In this document: piece after piece, positions 60,201 through 64,000 of the stretch
Layout of the letters: each line of letters begins with the position of its first letter
Position numbering within the stretch: position 1 is the first letter of the stretch
Assembly: GCA_951799425.1 (NCBI GenBank)
Contig: OX637394.1
Span: 13,711,001-13,775,000 of the forward strand
Origin: Ilex aquifolium
Taxonomy: Eukaryota > Streptophyta > Magnoliopsida > Aquifoliales > Aquifoliaceae
Direction of reading: 5' to 3'
Length of the DNA stretch: 64,000 nt
The notes under the pieces: generated by a model
Told to the model about the DNA's origin: nothing
The model's input: the letters and a program-made list of their open reading frames with translations, nothing else
The model's database searches: none
Translations under genes and position numbers: made by a program

Positions 60201-61517
60201 AAAAAGACAAGTCTGTGTAGATATTATGGGGATCCAATCTCATCCATTTTGTCAAAATGATCAATGTCGGTAATTGACGATTACACAAATAGACTGTTGG
60301 CATAATTTGACTGAAAAAAAAACGTGGAAAATTTAGACTGAGGGTGCACCAACCTATGGTCAAATTAATAACACAAAGTCATACTTCCAATAGGGAATGC
60401 CAATAAATTTTCTTTCTTAAGACATGTAACAAAGGATAAATTTATTCCACATACTGTGAATAACAAGAGTTTTGAATTGACAATTGCTCTTTAACATAAA
60501 TTCTAGTACCCATTGAATACCAGGAATATACTACTAAGTCTTAGAAACTATGATAGCCATGGATTACCAGGAATATATATTATAGTAGTACTTAGAAACT
60601 ATGTGCCTAGTACCTAAACCTGGAAAGGCAGGTCTTAATTTGTAAGTATATGAAATTTCATTCTTCCCCAAGATAAAACAAAGAATTTCCATCTGCACCC
60701 ACTTTCCATTGAAAAGGCCCAATAAGAGATGGGTATTTTGGTAAAAATCACTGTAGACATATTGGACTCACCAGAGCTTATGTTCCCAGAGACACCACCA
60801 CCTCCTCCCAAGAACAATCCCTATTAAGTGTTAACCAAAGTAATCAATTATTACCCACTAATAAAATAGTAAAAGATTATGATTTTATTTATTAATTTGC
60901 AAAAATGTTTGAAGTTAAACTGTAAGAACCTGAGACCGAGCACGTTGAAGGTCTTGCTCTAGCTGAGTGAGCCGTATCCTACTTGACTCTAGCTGCTGTA
61001 CATAGGCCTGCCCAGCACAAATACATAAGTAGAGATAGAGAGAGAGAGAGAGAGAGAGATGGGAAGTGAGACGGTAGAATTTCAAGAAGGAAAGTTTGCC
61101 GGAAACGGAACTTCCGGGCGACATACTGTCACCGGAAACTGACACTCACCTTTTTTCTGAGCCTGCTCTTCTTTGCTGCTTCTCTATTTTGAGCTAAACG
61201 TCTCAATGTCTGTGACCAGTGAACACATTTTTAGCTTCAAGTCTGAATCTTTTTTTGAACTAGTTTAAATCCAAAGAATATCCAGAGAAAAATCAAAGAA
61301 GAAAAGCTTGGCCTTCAAACAAAAACAAAGACAAGCAGCAGCTAACACACACACACCTTAGCATCGAGTACTCTCTCTGATGTAGAACCAACACCCTTTC
61401 TCTGCAACATTCAGGAGAAAAAAACCAGTAAAATTAGTGTTCATTTAAGCTAGAGACACCCTTCTGGAATAAAATGTACGGACCAGCAACTACACTACTA
61501 CAGTAAGTTTTTTCTTT

Positions 61518-61548
<31 letters not shown>

Positions 61549-63494
61549 GGGGGAGGCGTTTGTATCTTTGTAAAGATTGTGATTTTCATGAACAAATTTG
61601 TAATGATCAAATGCTGATGTGAGTACTGTTTGAAATGTGATTATGTGAATACTGTTCTTCAAACAAGGTGAAACTAATGATGATGATGATTATAAGATAG
61701 ACCAATGAAACATCATTATCTCCAAGTTGCCTAGATTTGGGTGCTCTAATTCGTAGATTAAGGGCTTAAAAAAGGAGGAGTTGAACTACTGTTCTGGGGA
61801 TTGAGTAAAAGGGTCATTATTATAATTATAACATAAGAAAAGAAAGGATGGTAATTCTACTGTAAAGCTTGTATCTTTTCTTGCACATAGATTTGGTATA
61901 AGTCTCTCTCATACTCTCAGTTCAGGTCAGACATATAAATAAAGGACCATCAAAAGAACCCTCTGCCTTCAATTAATTTTCTGGCAGCTGTTGGGATCTG
62001 TGATATGTCTAGAGAGAGAGAGAGAGAGAGAGTAAAGATGGCATTAGAGATTCCACCTTTTTTCCTGAGCTTTTGGGATATGATAAAGAGGAGAATTGGG
62101 AGAATAAAAATAGTTCGGGAACCTTTTCTGAGTTGGTTTTGTGAAGTGGTTGAGTCTGTGATACTCCTGTTCTTGGGCTGTCACTGGCCATCTCTACTTG
62201 GTGCTGCTGTAGTTGGTGGTGTAGTGGTTGATGAAAATGCTTCTGATCAAGAGCCTGATGGTCTGAAGATGCCTTTCTACTTATGGGAGATTCTGGCTCC
62301 AAATGGGCCTCAACTTTACTTGAAAGTGTGTTAGCTGCTGATCCTGAATCAGTACTCTCTCCTCCTGATTTTGAACTCCCCTGAATGAGAAAAAAAGAAC
62401 AAGAAGATGATCAACTGGTTATTCAAAAATTATTCAGAAATTCACAGTATCTACTCCCCAATAAACCCTTTTTCCCAATGGGAACTCAAAAATTACCCCC
62501 AGATCACCTCCAAATTGTCACTTATCTCACAGAATACTATAAGAAAAACCACACCCTGATAGAAAAGTTCAGCAGAGGTTCTTTTTACGGAGTTCTGTTG
62601 AAGTTACTTATTTGTTTGTTTGAGGCTGTGAGACCATATAGAAACACGAGTCAAAGATAGGAGAGAGTTGAGGAAACTACTACAGAGGTGCGTTGGAATC
62701 TCATAGGCCAAGAAGGGAACATCTCCAAAGTAGCTGCAGGCTTGGCAGTGTATAAAGCTGCACAGAATCACAAATCACAAAAGTAAAATCTCTGAGGATC
62801 AGCAAAAACAAAACTTGTAAGACTTTCAAAACTCATAAAAGGGGAGGAACCTAATCCCCCTTTTTTCTTTTTCCCCCCAGTTGGGGAGTCAGTAAATCAT
62901 GCACAGAGGTCAGGTTTCCTTGTTTACATCCCCACGCCATTCAAATCCCTTGCCCAAGAATGATTACTGTATTGAAAATGGCAAGTCCCCAACCCCCACC
63001 CCTCTGGCCTCTGTAAGACATATTCAAACCTCTCTCTCTCTCTCTCTCTGTGCTTTTAGGAGTTGGTTAGACTTGGCAAACGTCACAGAAAGGAGAGAGG
63101 GCAGAGAGAGAGCAGCCTACGTGGTTTAGTTTCATCATGGTGGGTTTTAACTCCTTGCAGCGCAATAGCCTCCTCCAACTCTCCAAAATCAAAAGCAGAT
63201 CCTTCTTGATTACTGAGACAAAAAAATCAAAAACCCATGTCAGAAAGGAACAGAGAGTTCATGTTAAATCAATCAAATTTGAGAAATGAAGAAAACCCAA
63301 ATAGCAATTAATCCAAAAGTTCGTGTTTTCAGAACAGAAGTAAAAATTTGTGAAGACCCATGAAGAGATTTGTGAACCTACTTGAAGCTTGTACTAGTCG
63401 GATTAAGGCTATGAAGAACTGCATATGAGAGATGGCGGTGGTTTGAAGGTCCTGAATCATACAAACCAGTCTCTCCAATTCTATGAGTCGCCAT
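57233..63494 (-). CDS. TGA9: TGA9-like group D bZIP transcription factor (12 exons, 497 aa)
   Basis: Minus-strand exons: 63494-63382, 63212-63121, 62757-62684, 62380-62123, 61401-61357, 61209-61150, 61007-60930, 60820-60772, 59759-59488, 59299-59078, 58064-57922 and 57320-57233; phases agree throughout. The N-terminus has FDFGELEEAIALQG, LEMFPSWPMRF and SSKSGGESTDSGSA, all typical of the TGA9/TGA10 clade. Then come the basic region LRRLAQNREAAKKSRLRKK, a zipper starting AYVQQLESSR, a Gly-rich linker, and the DOG1 domain (WLDDDQRLMSELRTGLQAHL, AERCFLWMGGFRPSELIK, RQAARCFLVIGEYYGRLRAL). The C-terminus ends SCQTTTDLQMMQSLQNHFPN plus F. TGA factors bind TGACG (as-1) elements in the nucleus; TGA9 and TGA10 act in anther development with ROXY glutaredoxins in Arabidopsis. 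The last exon is only 29 codons and is easy to miss. TGA9 rather than TGA10 is my best match. Confidence 0.95.
61529..61553. repeat. poly(G) tract next to poly(T) in TGA9-like intron 4
   Basis: A T run directly followed by about 25 G (minus strand: C run then A run) within the intron between exons 4 and 5. Confidence 0.9.
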
Positions 63495-63531
63495 GCAAGT
63501 CCTTTTCAGACCATGCTTATCAGAGCAGAAA

Positions 63532-63656
63532 CTGCAGTACCCAAATGATCAAAATGAATTAACAAGAAAAGAAACAAAAGAAAACAAACTGTTTTTTTTC
63601 TTGGTAGAAACAGGGGACCTGGAAAACTACTAGCTGAAATTTTCTCCATGTTTTAC
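63532..63656 (-). other. probable 5' UTR intron of the TGA9-like gene
   Basis: On the minus strand, ACTGAG followed by GTAAAA (63656) and an acceptor TACTGCAG at 63532 bracket a T-rich 125-bp segment 38 bp before the ATG. The upstream C/T- and GA-rich stretch 63657-63960 would be the first, non-coding exon and promoter-proximal DNA; no TATA box was identified with confidence. Confidence 0.55.
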
Positions 63657-64000
63657 CTCAGTTTGCTGTGGACTTCTAAGAGACAAAGTCCTCTTCTGGA
63701 ACAAAACCCAACTGAGAGAAGAGAGAGAAGAAACAAAAGATCAAAGCTTTCTTGTCAAAAGTACATCTAAGTAGCCACCACAAGAGGACCCTCCAGTCTT
63801 TTTCTCAAAACTCTCTTTCTTTCTCTCCTGTTTGTCTCTCTTTCAGCATTGAACCTTTTGCTCTCTCATGGGTCTTTATCTTCTTTCTTCTCTCCTTCCC
63901 AACGAAGAAACCTTATTCATTAGCTTGTTTGGACTGCTTTATCTACTTGTGCAGTAATTATTATCAGATTTGAAACTCATCCCACAGTACAGAAAATCTT

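Noticed and set aside
62009-62302. Minus-strand frame starting MEPESPISRK as a separate small gene
   Set aside because: It is part of exon 4 of the TGA9-like gene read through its donor into the intron.

Overview
This is a nuclear DNA window from a flowering plant, most likely a core eudicot. The evidence is intron-bearing genes of plant-specific families (a TGA/group D bZIP, a group A ABI5/AREB-type bZIP and plant alpha/beta hydrolases), AT-rich intergenic DNA, and plant-type LINEs, Helitrons, Mutator-like and hAT elements and LTR retroelements. The species cannot be named from the sequence.

Five genes can be fully modelled. Three four-exon alpha/beta-hydrolase paralogues lie on the + strand at 5-3338, 27583-29665 and 34812-37375. 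They share intron positions and phases, an identical 212-nt exon 2 and, unusually, a GC-AG second intron. A group A bZIP gene (42222-44416, +) has ABRE motifs and a TATA box upstream. A 12-exon TGA9-like bZIP gene (57233-63494, -) closes the window. The two bZIP families act in hormone (ABA) and salicylate/redox/anther programmes respectively. Nothing here links them functionally to the hydrolases.

The rest is a layered transposon landscape. 0-7 kb: a Mutator-type insertion in a hydrolase intron, a long inverted repeat, and a 5'-truncated LINE with target duplication and poly(A). 8-13.5 kb: a candidate Helitron holding a TIR element, a 2.4-kb solo LTR with 5-bp target duplication, and gene-like exons. 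13.7-17.4 kb: a second LINE cut at both ends. 17.4-23.7 kb: a Helitron nest with a 2.9-kb element, miniature copies, tandem 3' ends and a Mutator-type element. 24-27 kb: a CT/GA-rich repeat, a hAT element and an LTR relic. 30-34 kb: two copies of one hAT family and a copia scrap. 37.9-39.9 kb: a TIR element hosting a shorter sibling of the 20-kb Helitron. 45.4-50.6 kb: a decayed Ty1/copia fossil with a gypsy fragment inside and three further insertions in its right LTR, each with a matching empty site in the left LTR. 50.6-57.2 kb: no convincing gene.

The most interesting observations are the conserved GC-AG intron in the hydrolase paralogues, a promoter-proximal block of the group A bZIP gene that is also present inside that gene's first coding intron, the copia LTR pair that documents three insertion types at base resolution, and the Helitron pair whose longer member carries an extra 1.6 kb including a snRNA-type promoter motif.
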